Shown here: piece by piece, positions 39,370 through 47,789 of the stretch | How positions within the stretch are numbered: position 1 is the stretch's first letter | Layout of the letters: every line of letters begins with the position of its first letter | DNA from: Ralstonia sp. RRA | GTDB lineage: Bacteria; Pseudomonadota; Gammaproteobacteria; Burkholderiales; Burkholderiaceae | Direction: 5' to 3' | Assembly: GCF_037023145.1 (NCBI RefSeq) | Contig: NZ_CP146092.1 | Coordinates: 1,426,001-1,490,000, forward strand | DNA length: 64,000 bases | Program-made: the position numbers and the translations under genes | The notes under the pieces: model-generated | What the model saw: the letters and a program-made list of their open reading frames with translations, nothing else | Databases searched by the model: none | Told to the model about the DNA's origin: nothing

Positions 39370-39385
39370 CTGGATGGATATACAG
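39370..39385 (+). promoter_or_regulatory. LexA-like box in the left IS end, over the transposase start codon
   Basis: CTGGATGGATATACAG fits CTG-N10-CAG and differs from the host target box by one base (G for T at the fourth position). The transposase ATG (39374) lies within it, so a bound repressor would cover the start of the gene. The same sequence is present inverted in the right end. Confidence 0.55.
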
Positions 39386-40360
39386 GTAAAGCAGATATTA
39401 CCCCCAGAACCGGGGAAGGACTACCCCCGTAACTGGAACGAGTTTCTGGACCGGTTCGGGACGGAAGAGGCTTGCCTGTCCTACCTGGAGGGATTGCGGT
39501 GGCCGCAGGGGTTCGTTTGCCCTGATTGCGGCGTAGCGGCCGAGCCTTATCGGTCGAGCCGCACGCGCCTGATGTGTCGCAGTTGCGCTCACCAAACGAC
39601 GGTGACCGCTGGCACGATATTCGACAAGACCCGTACCCCGCTACGTGTGTGGCTGGCTGGTGCGTGGTATCTGACCAATCAAAAGCAAGGCGTCAGCGCC
39701 CTTGGTTTGCAACGGGTGCTAGGCCTGGGAAGCTACCAGACCGCTTGGACGATGCTGCACCGGTTTCGCCGCGCTATGGTGCGACCGGACCGCGAACGCC
39801 TGAAGGGGTGTGTAGAGGTTGACGAGACCTACCTGGCCATCACGGACCGAGAGGCCCCTATCTCGGCCATCAACCGCAAGAACCGCACGAGCAAAGTGCT
39901 GGTCATCCTTGCGGTCGAAATGCTTCAGCCCAAGGGCTTCGGCCGGATACGCTTGCAGCGCATCCAGAACGATGGCGCCGAATGCGTCATCCCGTTCATA
40001 CAGGCGTCGATTGAGCCTGGCGCCCAAGTCAGAACTGACGGGTCAGCAGCCTACCGGACATTGAGCAAGCTGGGTTACGAACACCAGCGCAATGTGATGC
40101 TGGGTGCCGAGGTGCCAGCTCACGTTTCGATGGCTGGCGTTCATCGGGTTGCTTCACTGGTCAAACGCTGGATTCTCGGCACGCATCACGGCTCGGTTCA
40201 GCCCGAACATCTGGACGCCTACCTGGATGAGTTCGTGTTCCGCTTCAATCGCCGCACCTCGGGCTCGCGCGGTCTCTTGTTCTATCGGCTGCTTCAGCAA
40301 GCGGTCGTTACCGGCCCTGTGACGTATGCGGATGTAGTGAACCGGGTCGAGACGGTGTAG
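39374..40360 (+). CDS. IS1595-family (ISXO2-like) DDE transposase
   Basis: A 328-residue transposase. The N-terminal zinc ribbon has CPDC (about residues 50-53) and CRSC (about 73-76). The ISXO2-like DDE domain follows: first Asp in VEVDETYL, second in RTDGSAAY, and a region SVQPEHLDAYLDEFVFRFNRR at the end. It fills the element and appears intact. The start ATG sits inside the inner terminal repeat and inside the LexA-like box, an unusual arrangement that links promoter, operator and end recognition. Confidence 0.9.
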   Translation: MDIQVKQILPPEPGKDYPRNWNEFLDRFGTEEACLSYLEGLRWPQGFVCPDCGVAAEPYRSSRTRLMCRSCAHQTTVTAGTIFDKTRTPLRVWLAGAWYLTNQKQGVSALGLQRVLGLGSYQTAWTMLHRFRRAMVRPDRERLKGCVEVDETYLAITDREAPISAINRKNRTSKVLVILAVEMLQPKGFGRIRLQRIQNDGAECVIPFIQASIEPGAQVRTDGSAAYRTLSKLGYEHQRNVMLGAEVPAHVSMAGVHRVASLVKRWILGTHHGSVQPEHLDAYLDEFVFRFNRRTSGSRGLLFYRLLQQAVVTGPVTYADVVNRVETV

Positions 40361-40370
40361 CATACGAATA

Positions 40371-40386
40371 CTGTATATCCATCCAG
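40371..40386 (-). promoter_or_regulatory. LexA-like box in the right IS end
   Basis: CTGTATATCCATCCAG, the inverse of the left-end box, lies 11 bases after the transposase stop. Together with the flanking AATA it resembles the host LexA box closely. It is the inner part of the right terminal repeat. Confidence 0.5.
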
Positions 40387-40422
40387 TTATCCTGTGCTGG
40401 TGGAGCTAAGTGGATACCCCAC

Positions 40423-40434
40423 ATGGATATACAG
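40423..40434 (-). promoter_or_regulatory. Right half of the split LexA box plus target-site duplication copy
   Basis: ATGGATAT (40423-40430) followed by ACAG and TATCAC. This is the other half of the original imuA operator, now about 1.1 kb from the operon. Read towards imuA, a TTGTGA about 17 bases from the GTATTT on the other flank may have been the original -35, so the insertion may have split the promoter too. Confidence 0.85.
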
Positions 40435-40551
40435 TATCACAACTTTCGCTCTGCGCTAGCCTGTTTCTAACGTCCTTGCCGTTGCCCCATCTTGTCGCCC
40501 CATCCCGCCTTGCCACCAACAGTGCGCAACCGAACCCATCCGGAGAAAACC

Positions 40552-40737
40552 GTGTTCACTTGCAAAAACCAGAGCTGCGGCACGCAGTGGGAGCTGTCCG
40601 AAGTCGTCATCAAGGACGAAGGTCAGGGACCGCTGTTCCGCTGCACGCTCTGTGGCGCGCGCAACTACGTCGAGCGTTTCGAAGCCGACGACGGCACGGT
40701 CGTCTACGAGCAAATCGAAGGCCGGCCGTTCAATTGA
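40552..40737 (+). CDS. Small zinc-ribbon protein
   Basis: A 61-residue protein starting with GTG (GGAG seven bases upstream). It has CKNQSCGTQWEL near the start and FRCTLCGARNYVERF later, two cysteine pairs likely to bind one zinc. An acidic tail follows. It lies just before dbpA and may be co-transcribed. I do not recognise a function; the ribbon suggests nucleic-acid or ribosome contact. Confidence 0.7.
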   Translation: MFTCKNQSCGTQWELSEVVIKDEGQGPLFRCTLCGARNYVERFEADDGTVVYEQIEGRPFN

Positions 40738-40756
40738 ATTGACCCGACGCAACAAC

Positions 40757-42154
40757 ATGACCACCGAACCGACCGCCACGCCCTTCAGCACCCTTGCGCT
40801 CGCCCCCGCCGTGCTCGCGAATCTCGCGCAGCTCGGCTACACCGACATGACGCCAATCCAGGCCGCGAGCCTGCCGATCACGCTCGCGGGCCACGACCTG
40901 ATCGCACAGGCGAAGACCGGCAGCGGCAAGACCGCGGCCTTCTCGCTCCCGCTGCTCACGCGACTCGACACACGCAGCTTTGACGTGCAAGCGATGGTGC
41001 TGTGCCCGACGCGCGAACTCGCCGATCAGGTCACGCAGGAAATCCGCCGCCTCGCGCGCGCCGAAGAGAACGTGAAGGTGCTGACGCTCTGCGGCGGCAC
41101 GCCGATGCGTCCGCAGGCGGAGAGCCTCGAGCACGGCGCGCATATCGTCGTCGGCACGCCGGGTCGCATCATGGACCATCTCGAACGCGGCAACCTCACG
41201 CTCGGTGCGCTGAAGACGCTTGTGCTCGACGAAGCGGACCGGATGCTCGACATGGGCTTCTTCGACGACATCGCGACGGTCGTGCGCCAGTGCCCGACCG
41301 ACCGGCAGACGCTGCTGTTCTCGGCGACCTACCCGGACGGCATCGCCAAGCTGTGCCGCCAGATCCTGCGCAATCCGAAGGAAGTGAAACTCGAAGAGCG
41401 CCACGACGACAGCAAGATCCGCCAGCGTTTCTACGAGGTAACGGATAACGAGCGACTGCATGCGGTCGGGCGGTTGCTCAAGCACTATCGGCCGGTCAGC
41501 ACGCTCGCGTTCTGCAATACGAAGCAGCAATGCCGTGACCTGCTCGACGTGCTGCGTGCGCAGGGCATCCACGCACTGGCGCTGCATGGCGAGTTGGAGC
41601 AGCGCGAACGCGATCAGGTGCTGATCCAGTTCGCAAACCGGAGCTGCTCGGTGCTCGTCGCAACCGACGTTGCCGCGCGCGGGCTCGACATTGCGCAGCT
41701 CGAAGCGGTGATCAACGTTGACGTGACGCCTGACCCCGAAGTGCACGTGCACCGGATCGGCCGCACAGGCCGTGCCGATGAGAACGGCTGGGCGCTGAGC
41801 CTGGCGAGCATGGATGAGATGGGGCGTGTCGGCAACATCGAGGAGGTGCTCGGGCGCGAGGTCGAATGGCACAAGCTCGCCGAGCTCGACGCCGGCAGCG
41901 ACGCGCCACTGCTGCCGCCGATGGAGACCCTGCAGATTCTCGGCGGACGCAAGGACAAGATCCGCCCCGGCGATGTGCTCGGCGCGCTGACCGGCGACGC
42001 GGGCTTTCGCGGTGACCAGATCGGCAAGATCAACGTGACCGAGTTCTCGACCTACGTCGCCGTTGAACGCGGCATTGCACGCGACGCGCTACGCGGGGTA
42101 ATCGTACTTCTCGTGCAAAATCTGGCGGTTTCCCGGCAAAGCCTTTTTTCATAA
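40757..42154 (+). pseudogene. dbpA: ATP-dependent RNA helicase DbpA, C-terminus replaced by transposon sequence
   Basis: DEAD-box helicase acting on 23S rRNA in ribosome assembly. Motifs: Q motif near TPIQAASLPI, motif I AKTGSGKT, PTRELA, TPGR, DEAD, SAT, and motif VI HRIGRTGR. The C-terminal RNA-binding domain starts (RPGDVLGALTGDAGFRGDQIGKI) but is cut: native coding ends at codon 446 and the frame runs 19 codons into the inverted repeat of the Tn3-family element before stopping. Homologues continue about ten or more residues beyond this point. The helicase core is intact, so partial activity is possible; 23S specificity may suffer. Confidence 0.85.
42095..42132 (+). repeat. Left terminal inverted repeat of the Tn3-family element
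   Basis: About 38 bases beginning GGGGTAATCGTACTTCTCG. The GGGG start and length agree with Tn3-family ends. It lies 165 bp before the transposase start and marks the exact point where dbpA is interrupted. No second copy is seen in this window. Confidence 0.75.
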
Positions 42155-42259
42155 GGCTTTCCAGGTGATTCCGACTATTGTCTGCTGCCTTCCGGCGTCT
42201 TCGGGAGTACGATGTCCGCCCCGCGATTTCGGATCGCGTCACCTGAACGGGGGCGGAAG

Positions 42260-45187
42260 ATGTCGGACTTGCAATTTCGCTATGTGGGAAAGGACTGCTT
42301 ACCGGCCCGCTTATCCGAGTTCGATATCGATCATTACTTTGCCTTGACCGGCAGCGATATCGCCGCGATTAACAACAAGTTCCGACGGGACGGGCGAGCC
42401 GGCGCCGCCATTCAGCTGGTTTTCCTGCGTGCTAGCGGCCGCACCCTCGACCAGCTCAATACCCTACCCCGGCAGTTGCTGCGCTACGTCGGCGACAAGC
42501 TCGGCTTGCCAACCCCGACCATTGCGTCACTACGCACAATCTACCAACGCTACAAGACGCTTTACGAGCATCAGGTCTGGGCTTGCGATTACCTCGGCCT
42601 GAGGCGGCTGGATGAAGACCAGTGGACGGGCCTCGAAGCCTGGATGCGGCAGGACGCCACCGAATCGCTGTCGCTGGACGAGCTGGTCCAGCACGCCAAC
42701 TACTGGCTGTACGAACGGCGGATTCTGATCCCTTCCACGCGCGCGTTGCAGGACTTGGCGCGTTCCATTTGGGCGAGCATCGAGCGTGACCTGCTGGCCA
42801 CGATTGAAGCGGTCGTGCCCATGGAGCAGGTTGCGCGGGCTGAGGCCGCTGTATTTGCCCAGCATGCGGCCTCCAGTTCGACCGTGCTGGAATGGCTCAA
42901 GACGCCGCCCGCACGCCACAGCCCGTCCACCATGAGCGAGACGCTGGACAAAATCCGCTTTCTCAAAGGACTGGGCGCGCATACCTGGGCGTTGGATGGC
43001 ATCCCGATCGAGAAACAACGCGCCTATGGCCAGCGCGTCCAGGCCCGCCGTCCTGCCAAGATCCGCGAACTGAAAACGTCCACGCGCACCATCGAACTGT
43101 TGTTCTTCCTGCGTGTGACCCTGCTGGAGTTGACGGACGCGATGGCCTACCAGGCCGGACGCCGCGTCTCCGATCTCATCAGGCAGGCCTACAACAAGAC
43201 CACTACGAAGCAAGCGCGCTCGGCGCTCCAATACCGGCAGCAACTGGTCGAGATCAAGGGGCTGGTTGACGACGACAGTCGCTCGGCCGAAGCGCGCCTG
43301 GCAGACATCGGCCAGCTGCTCGAAGGCCTGTCTGCCAAGCCCACCGCAAGCCATGCCGCGAGCGTGCGCGAAACACTCACAGAAGATCACCACCGCATCC
43401 GCAACCTGCTGGCGCCCCTGCGGGAATTGGAGCTGGCCGGAAACGGCAACGAGCCGGTCATGCGGCAGCTTGAGGTCATCGGCAAGCTGTACGAACATGG
43501 TGCGACGGAACTGCCGCCCGATTGCAATGTGCCGGTGAGCGCAAGCTGGCGTGATTTGGTCGATGGCGAAGATCGTAAGCGCGCGCTGCGCGCGATGGAA
43601 GCCTGCGCGATCACGGGCTTGCGCAAAGCTCTGCGCCGCGGCACGGTCTGGATCAGCCACAGCCTGTCGTTCCGGGAGCGCGATCAGTTGCTGATCCCGC
43701 CGACACAGTGGGAATCGGAGCGGGACCGGTATCTGTCCTCGATCGGTTTGCCGAACCAGGCTGACACCTACCTCAACCGCCTCACGGATCATCTGAAGGC
43801 AGGTCTTGCGGCGCTGGACGAGGCCCGCGAGGCGGGTCACTTCACGATGGATGCGAACGGTGTGTTGCATCTGTCGCCGCTGGACGCGGCCCCAACCGAC
43901 GGTGTACCCACGCGTACACGTGATCTGCTCTTCAAGGACATTGGCAGCGCGCAGTTTGCCGACATGATCCTGGAGATGGATGCCCGTACGAATTTCAGCG
44001 AGGTGCTGCTCGCACGCAAGGCGCGCGATGCGCACGAGTTGATCTCGCTCTACGCTGCATTGATCGCCCACGGTACCGAACTGGATGCCAAGGGTGTGGC
44101 GGCCATGATCCCGCAATTGGACACGGCGCACGTCTCTACTGCGATGCGCGCGTTGGAGATGCCGGGGCGGCTGCGCCGCGCGAATGAGCGCGTGGTGGAG
44201 TTCCAACGCACGCACGCGATCACCGAGCTGTGGGGAACCGGTCAGCAGGCGTCGAGCGACTCGATGAGCCTGGATACCTCACCCCACTTGTTTTACGCAC
44301 GCGCCGATCCGCGCCGGCGCACCCATGCGGTTGGCATCTACACCCACGTGCTGGACCAGCACGGTATCGCGTACAACCAGCCCATGGTGCTCAACGAGCG
44401 GCAGACCGGCGTAGCGATCGAAGGCGTGCTGCGCCACAACGAGACCCGTACCGGCGGCGGGCTCCTCCGGCTCGCGGTCGATACGCACGGCTATACGAAC
44501 GTGGGGATGGCGGTGGCCAAATTGCTCGGCTTTGACCTGTGCCCATGGCTTCGCAACCTGTCCGAGCGCAAGCTGTACGTGCCGCGTGGGCTGCTAGTGA
44601 GCGACGGCTTGTCGGCCGCAGCGTCTCACGAGATCTCGCTCAAGACTATTCGTGAGGGCTGGGATGGGTTGCTGCGCTTGGTGGCGTCAATCTATTCGGG
44701 ACGCGTGAGTGCGATTGTCGCGCTGCAGCGCTTCGGCAGCGCCGCCCAAGGCGACCCCATCCACAAAGCTGCGGATCACCTGGGCAAACTGCTGCGCACG
44801 CTGTTCCTGTGCGACTTCTTCAGCAATGCGGAGTTTCGCCGCGAGTTGCGCACCCTGCTCAATCGGGGTGAGTCGGTCCACCAGCTTCAGCGGGCCATCT
44901 ATTCCAGCAAGGTGGCACATGACCGCGGGCGCCGTCAGGACGAAATGATCGCGATTTCCGGATCGCTGACCCTACTGACGAACCTGGTGATTGCCTGGAA
45001 CACGCAGCGTATGCAGGCCACGGTCGATGCGTGGCGCCGCAAGGGGCTGCGCGTCGAAGACGACTGGCTGCGCCGCATGGGCCCGGCCCACTTCGCGCAT
45101 GTGAATTTCCGGGGCATCCTGAGTTTCCCGATCCACCAGTACCAGGACACCCTGCTGGAGGCAGCGCCTCGCCGGCGTGCGGGATAA
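42260..45187 (+). CDS. tnpA: Tn3-family transposase TnpA
   Basis: A 975-residue DDE transposase. ATG 42260 after GGGGGCGGAAG is preferred because family proteins begin at DLQFRYVG; the frame is open 16 codons upstream. The N-terminal DNA-binding part is followed by the catalytic domain, with the first Asp in VDTHGYTNVGMAVA and a glutamate near the end of the DDE core region (FRRELRTLLNRGE). The C-terminal LSFPIHQYQDTLL is diverged from the usual Tn3 end. It belongs to a different branch from both the Tn21 and IS1071 transposases present further right. It appears intact. Confidence 0.9.
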   Translation: MSDLQFRYVGKDCLPARLSEFDIDHYFALTGSDIAAINNKFRRDGRAGAAIQLVFLRASGRTLDQLNTLPRQLLRYVGDKLGLPTPTIASLRTIYQRYKTLYEHQVWACDYLGLRRLDEDQWTGLEAWMRQDATESLSLDELVQHANYWLYERRILIPSTRALQDLARSIWASIERDLLATIEAVVPMEQVARAEAAVFAQHAASSSTVLEWLKTPPARHSPSTMSETLDKIRFLKGLGAHTWALDGIPIEKQRAYGQRVQARRPAKIRELKTSTRTIELLFFLRVTLLELTDAMAYQAGRRVSDLIRQAYNKTTTKQARSALQYRQQLVEIKGLVDDDSRSAEARLADIGQLLEGLSAKPTASHAASVRETLTEDHHRIRNLLAPLRELELAGNGNEPVMRQLEVIGKLYEHGATELPPDCNVPVSASWRDLVDGEDRKRALRAMEACAITGLRKALRRGTVWISHSLSFRERDQLLIPPTQWESERDRYLSSIGLPNQADTYLNRLTDHLKAGLAALDEAREAGHFTMDANGVLHLSPLDAAPTDGVPTRTRDLLFKDIGSAQFADMILEMDARTNFSEVLLARKARDAHELISLYAALIAHGTELDAKGVAAMIPQLDTAHVSTAMRALEMPGRLRRANERVVEFQRTHAITELWGTGQQASSDSMSLDTSPHLFYARADPRRRTHAVGIYTHVLDQHGIAYNQPMVLNERQTGVAIEGVLRHNETRTGGGLLRLAVDTHGYTNVGMAVAKLLGFDLCPWLRNLSERKLYVPRGLLVSDGLSAAASHEISLKTIREGWDGLLRLVASIYSGRVSAIVALQRFGSAAQGDPIHKAADHLGKLLRTLFLCDFFSNAEFRRELRTLLNRGESVHQLQRAIYSSKVAHDRGRRQDEMIAISGSLTLLTNLVIAWNTQRMQATVDAWRRKGLRVEDDWLRRMGPAHFAHVNFRGILSFPIHQYQDTLLEAAPRRRAG

Positions 45188-45212
45188 TGGCAATTCGCAA
45201 GTCCCAGGCTGA

Positions 45213-46511
45213 TTAGCTCCAGTGGGTATCGGTCACCGGATCGTGCAGCGTCACCTCGACAAAGCAGTTGCACAGGTCCGCCTGGTCGTGCATCTCCGCA
45301 ATCAGTTCCGCGATGGCCTGTTCCAGTTCGGGGCCAGCGGCAAACGGCATCACGATCTCGTATTCGGTGCGGGGGCCCTCCAGCGGCCGCATTTGGTACT
45401 GGGCCAAGCAGCACTGCTCAATCCAGCGACGCGCCTTGGACTTGCCGCGCACGAACTTGCTGTTGCGCTCGATATAGAGGCGCACGATCAAGCGCGTCTG
45501 AGCCACGGGCTTGGGCACAGCCATGGGGCGCTGCTCCGTCGATGCGGGTGGGATGGCCCGCGGTGGCATAGGTGCTGCAGGCGGCGCCAGCGCCGATTCG
45601 ATACGGTGTTGTGCGAATGGGTCTGCCGCGTCAATGTAGCGCATGGCGGAGCGGACATCCTTCCAGCCGACGTACTCCATCAGCATCTTGAGATCCCACT
45701 GGTTCGCGTTGGCCCAGGAGGCAAAGCCGCGCCGCAGCGAGTGACTGCTATAGCGAGCCGCCTCGGGCAGGCCGGCTTCCTGGAACAACGTTCGCAACAA
45801 GGGCACGACGCTGGCGGCCTGCAGCCCGGCGTCGGCGATCTTCCCCCAGCGATCGATGCGCCGAAAAACCGGACCCCGCGTCAAGCCGGATGCGGCCAGC
45901 CATGCCTCGTAGGCCGCCACCGGGCACAGACGCGACAAGGCCGGTGCCCGGTGCGTCGTACCAACGTGGTCTGTCTTGGTGCGCGGCAGGAAGATGGTCA
46001 TGCCGCGCCCAGGTTCGACGGTGATGTGCTCGATCTGCAGCCGGCTCAGTTCGTCCGATCGGAAACCCCGCCAGAAGCCGATCAGCACCAGCGCCTTGTT
46101 ACGGGTGTGGACCTGGAGTTGACGGCCCGCATTTGCCACCGTAGCTGTGGCGATCTGGGCATCGAGCCACGCGACCAATCGCTCCAGTTGCATGAGTTGC
46201 AGCGGTTTGGCGCGCCGCTCCTGGGCAGGGTGCAGTGCCTGGATGCCCTTGAGCACCTTCCGCACGTGTGGCGCCCGGGTCGGGTCGGGGAAACCCTGTG
46301 AAACGTGCCACTGCCCGATCGCAGCAAGGCGCTGACGCAGCGTGTTGATGGCAAGCGTCTGCGCGTGGTCGGCCAGGTAGCGCGCAATGCTGTCGGCGCT
46401 CGCCGGCAGGAAGCCTCCCCACTCGACCTCGAAATGCCGAATGGCCGATTGGTAGCTGCGCCGCGTGTTATCGCGGGTCGCGGCTTCGAGATAGCGGTCA
46501 ATATCCGGCAT
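45213..46511 (-). CDS. Tyrosine recombinase (TnpI-like) with extra C-terminal domain
   Basis: A site-specific recombinase of 432 residues that probably resolves cointegrates of this transposon in place of a serine resolvase. The N-terminal SAM-like domain (NTRRSYQSAIRHFEVEW) is followed by a catalytic domain with the first Arg in FWRGFRSDELSRL, HxxR in SHSLRRGFASW and the nucleophile Tyr in MRYIDA. About 130 extra residues follow (from LAPPAAPMPPRA onward) with a proline-rich linker and a domain I do not recognise (EIVMPFAAGPELEQAIAELI). The gene converges on tnpA with 25 bp between the stops; that gap is too short for a resolution site, which more likely lies elsewhere. Confidence 0.85.
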   Translation of the reverse strand: MPDIDRYLEAATRDNTRRSYQSAIRHFEVEWGGFLPASADSIARYLADHAQTLAINTLRQRLAAIGQWHVSQGFPDPTRAPHVRKVLKGIQALHPAQERRAKPLQLMQLERLVAWLDAQIATATVANAGRQLQVHTRNKALVLIGFWRGFRSDELSRLQIEHITVEPGRGMTIFLPRTKTDHVGTTHRAPALSRLCPVAAYEAWLAASGLTRGPVFRRIDRWGKIADAGLQAASVVPLLRTLFQEAGLPEAARYSSHSLRRGFASWANANQWDLKMLMEYVGWKDVRSAMRYIDAADPFAQHRIESALAPPAAPMPPRAIPPASTEQRPMAVPKPVAQTRLIVRLYIERNSKFVRGKSKARRWIEQCCLAQYQMRPLEGPRTEYEIVMPFAAGPELEQAIAELIAEMHDQADLCNCFVEVTLHDPVTDTHWS

Positions 46512-46517
46512 CGCGCC

Positions 46518-47576
46518 CTAGTGCGTATGACGATGGTGGATGTCCGGATAATGCGGGTGTTTGTGGACCAGCACCTCATGCTTGTGCGCATGCACGTGTG
46601 GCTCCTTGCCATCCCACGGGAAATCGTGCTCATGCTGGTGGTGCTCGTCGTGTCGATGCGCATGCATGTGCTCCATGGGCTCGTGCACGTGCTCATGCTC
46701 GTGCCGCTCGCGCAGATGCAGCCAGACCCCTAGCGCCATCAGCGCCGCAGCGATCCAGAACAGAATGCCGGGAACCTCAGGCCAGATGAGGAATGAAATC
46801 ACGACGCCGAACAGCGGCGCGACCGAGAAGTACGCTCCGGTGCGCGCGGTGCCCAGATGTCGCAGCGCGACCACGAATAGCGCCAGGCTAATCCCATAGC
46901 CAGCAAAGCCGACCACCATGGCCGCGACAAGAGGCAACGCAGCCGGCAGCGCATTGCCGGCCACCAGTGCGAAGCCAGTATTGCAGGTGCCGGCCACCAA
47001 GCCTTTCAGGCAGGCGATCAACACCGCATCGTTGGACGAGACGTTACGCGTCAGATTGTTGTCGATCGCCCAGCAGGCACAGGCGGCAACGATCAACAAG
47101 GCGCCCGGTGACAGGCTCGCCGCATCGGGTTGCCACGACAGCAGCACGCCGCCCGCGACGATGGCGACCATCCCGAGAACGATTTGCCGGTCGGCGTTTT
47201 CCTTGAATATGATCCACGCCACCAGCGCGGTGAAAACCCCTTCGACGTTCAGCAATAGCGACGCGGGCGCGGCGCCCGTGTGAGTCAACCCCGTCATCAG
47301 GAGTGCTGGCCCCGCCACGCCGCCGGCGACAATCGCGCCCAGCAGCCAGGGAATCTCACCCCGAGGAATGGCAGGCCCAGGCTGTGCCGCCTCGCTGGCT
47401 GTCCTGGTCAGCCGCCTGAATAGCAGAACACCCGCCAAGCCAAGGCCACTTCCCAGATAGAGCAGTCCCGCCAGCAGGATCGGTGAAACCGCGCCAGTCA
47501 GGGTCTTAGCCAAGGGCGTGCTTGCGCCGAACAGCAGTGCGGCTGCCAGGGCTGGGGTTGCGGAGCGGAGGGACAT
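46518..47576 (-). CDS. DMT-superfamily (EamA) transporter with histidine-rich tail
   Basis: A 352-residue inner-membrane transporter with ten predicted helices in two EamA repeats (first LLFGASTPLAKTLTGAVSPI, second near CWAIDNNLTRNVSSNDAVLI). The last 61 residues contain 23 histidines, in runs such as HEHEHVHEPMEHMHAHRH and HVHAHKH. Such a tail could bind Zn, Ni, Co or Cu and could sense or hand over metal. Substrate is inferred from the tail only. It lies six bp before the recombinase gene on the same strand, so both are probably in one transcript. Confidence 0.82.
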   Translation of the reverse strand: MSLRSATPALAAALLFGASTPLAKTLTGAVSPILLAGLLYLGSGLGLAGVLLFRRLTRTASEAAQPGPAIPRGEIPWLLGAIVAGGVAGPALLMTGLTHTGAAPASLLLNVEGVFTALVAWIIFKENADRQIVLGMVAIVAGGVLLSWQPDAASLSPGALLIVAACACWAIDNNLTRNVSSNDAVLIACLKGLVAGTCNTGFALVAGNALPAALPLVAAMVVGFAGYGISLALFVVALRHLGTARTGAYFSVAPLFGVVISFLIWPEVPGILFWIAAALMALGVWLHLRERHEHEHVHEPMEHMHAHRHDEHHQHEHDFPWDGKEPHVHAHKHEVLVHKHPHYPDIHHRHTH

Positions 47577-47630
47577 GTCGACAATCGTGGTTGAGCGCGG
47601 GCTCGACTATTGTCGCGCGTTCGGCGTGCG

Positions 47631-47789
47631 TCAGGTGTCGGGCTTCAAGACACGCATCACCGGATGATGGTCGATGTCCGGCAGGGGAAGATAAATCTCA
47701 TGCGTGGCGGGATCGATCGCCAAGCTGTGCGCATTCGGCCCCACCCAACCTTCGCCGATCTTGGCCACTCCGGCTGCCTCAACCTTAAA
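47631..47789 (-). pseudogene. 3' stub of a YncE-like beta-propeller gene
   Basis: The last 52 codons of a gene whose 5' part is cut off by the mercury transposon at 47790. The peptide reads EGWVGPNAHSLAIDPATHEI and ends YLPLPDIDHHPVMRVLKPDT, the typical last blade of YncE-like propeller proteins. It stops 55 bp before the start of the DMT transporter, so both were once in one operon. The missing part is not found on the other side of the mercury transposon. Confidence 0.65.

Larger units (their letters stand above)
39333..40422 (+). mobile_element. IS1595-family insertion sequence inside the imuA LexA box
   Basis: A 1090-bp element with one transposase gene. Its ends are imperfect inverted repeats. 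An outer block TATCCACTTAGCTCC, preceded by GGG and one variable base, is shared by both ends; a variable stretch of about 15 bases follows; then an inner block ACTGGATGGATATACAG is again identical at both ends. The flanks carry the 8-bp duplication ATGGATAT at 39325-39332 and 40423-40430, the length expected of IS1595 elements. The two outermost bases (AA and AC) do not match each other; they are assigned to the element because only then do the flanks form a duplication. Confidence 0.9.
42095..47789. mobile_element. Tn3-family transposon, left end and body, right end not found
   Basis: The left inverted repeat begins with GGGG at 42095, inside dbpA, and is typical of Tn3 elements. The body holds tnpA, a convergent tyrosine recombinase, a DMT transporter with a histidine-rich tail and the stub of a beta-propeller gene. 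The matching right repeat is not found up to 47789, where the mercury transposon starts. The rest was either deleted or lies right of the mercury transposon, perhaps including the haloacid genes. If intact, the five host bases TACGC (42090-42094) should recur at the true right end. Confidence 0.75.

Noticed and set aside
39335..40420. IS1595 element ends placed at the outer GGG instead of two bases further out
   Set aside because: With those ends the flanking eight bases do not match each other; moving out by two bases gives a perfect 8-bp duplication.
42530..44215. A minus-strand open frame of 561 codons within the Tn3-family tnpA
   Set aside because: Antisense shadow of a well-conserved transposase.
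45188..45212. Right end of the Tn3-family element directly after its tnpA
   Set aside because: No GGGG-type repeat matching the left end occurs between tnpA and the recombinase gene, so the element continues.
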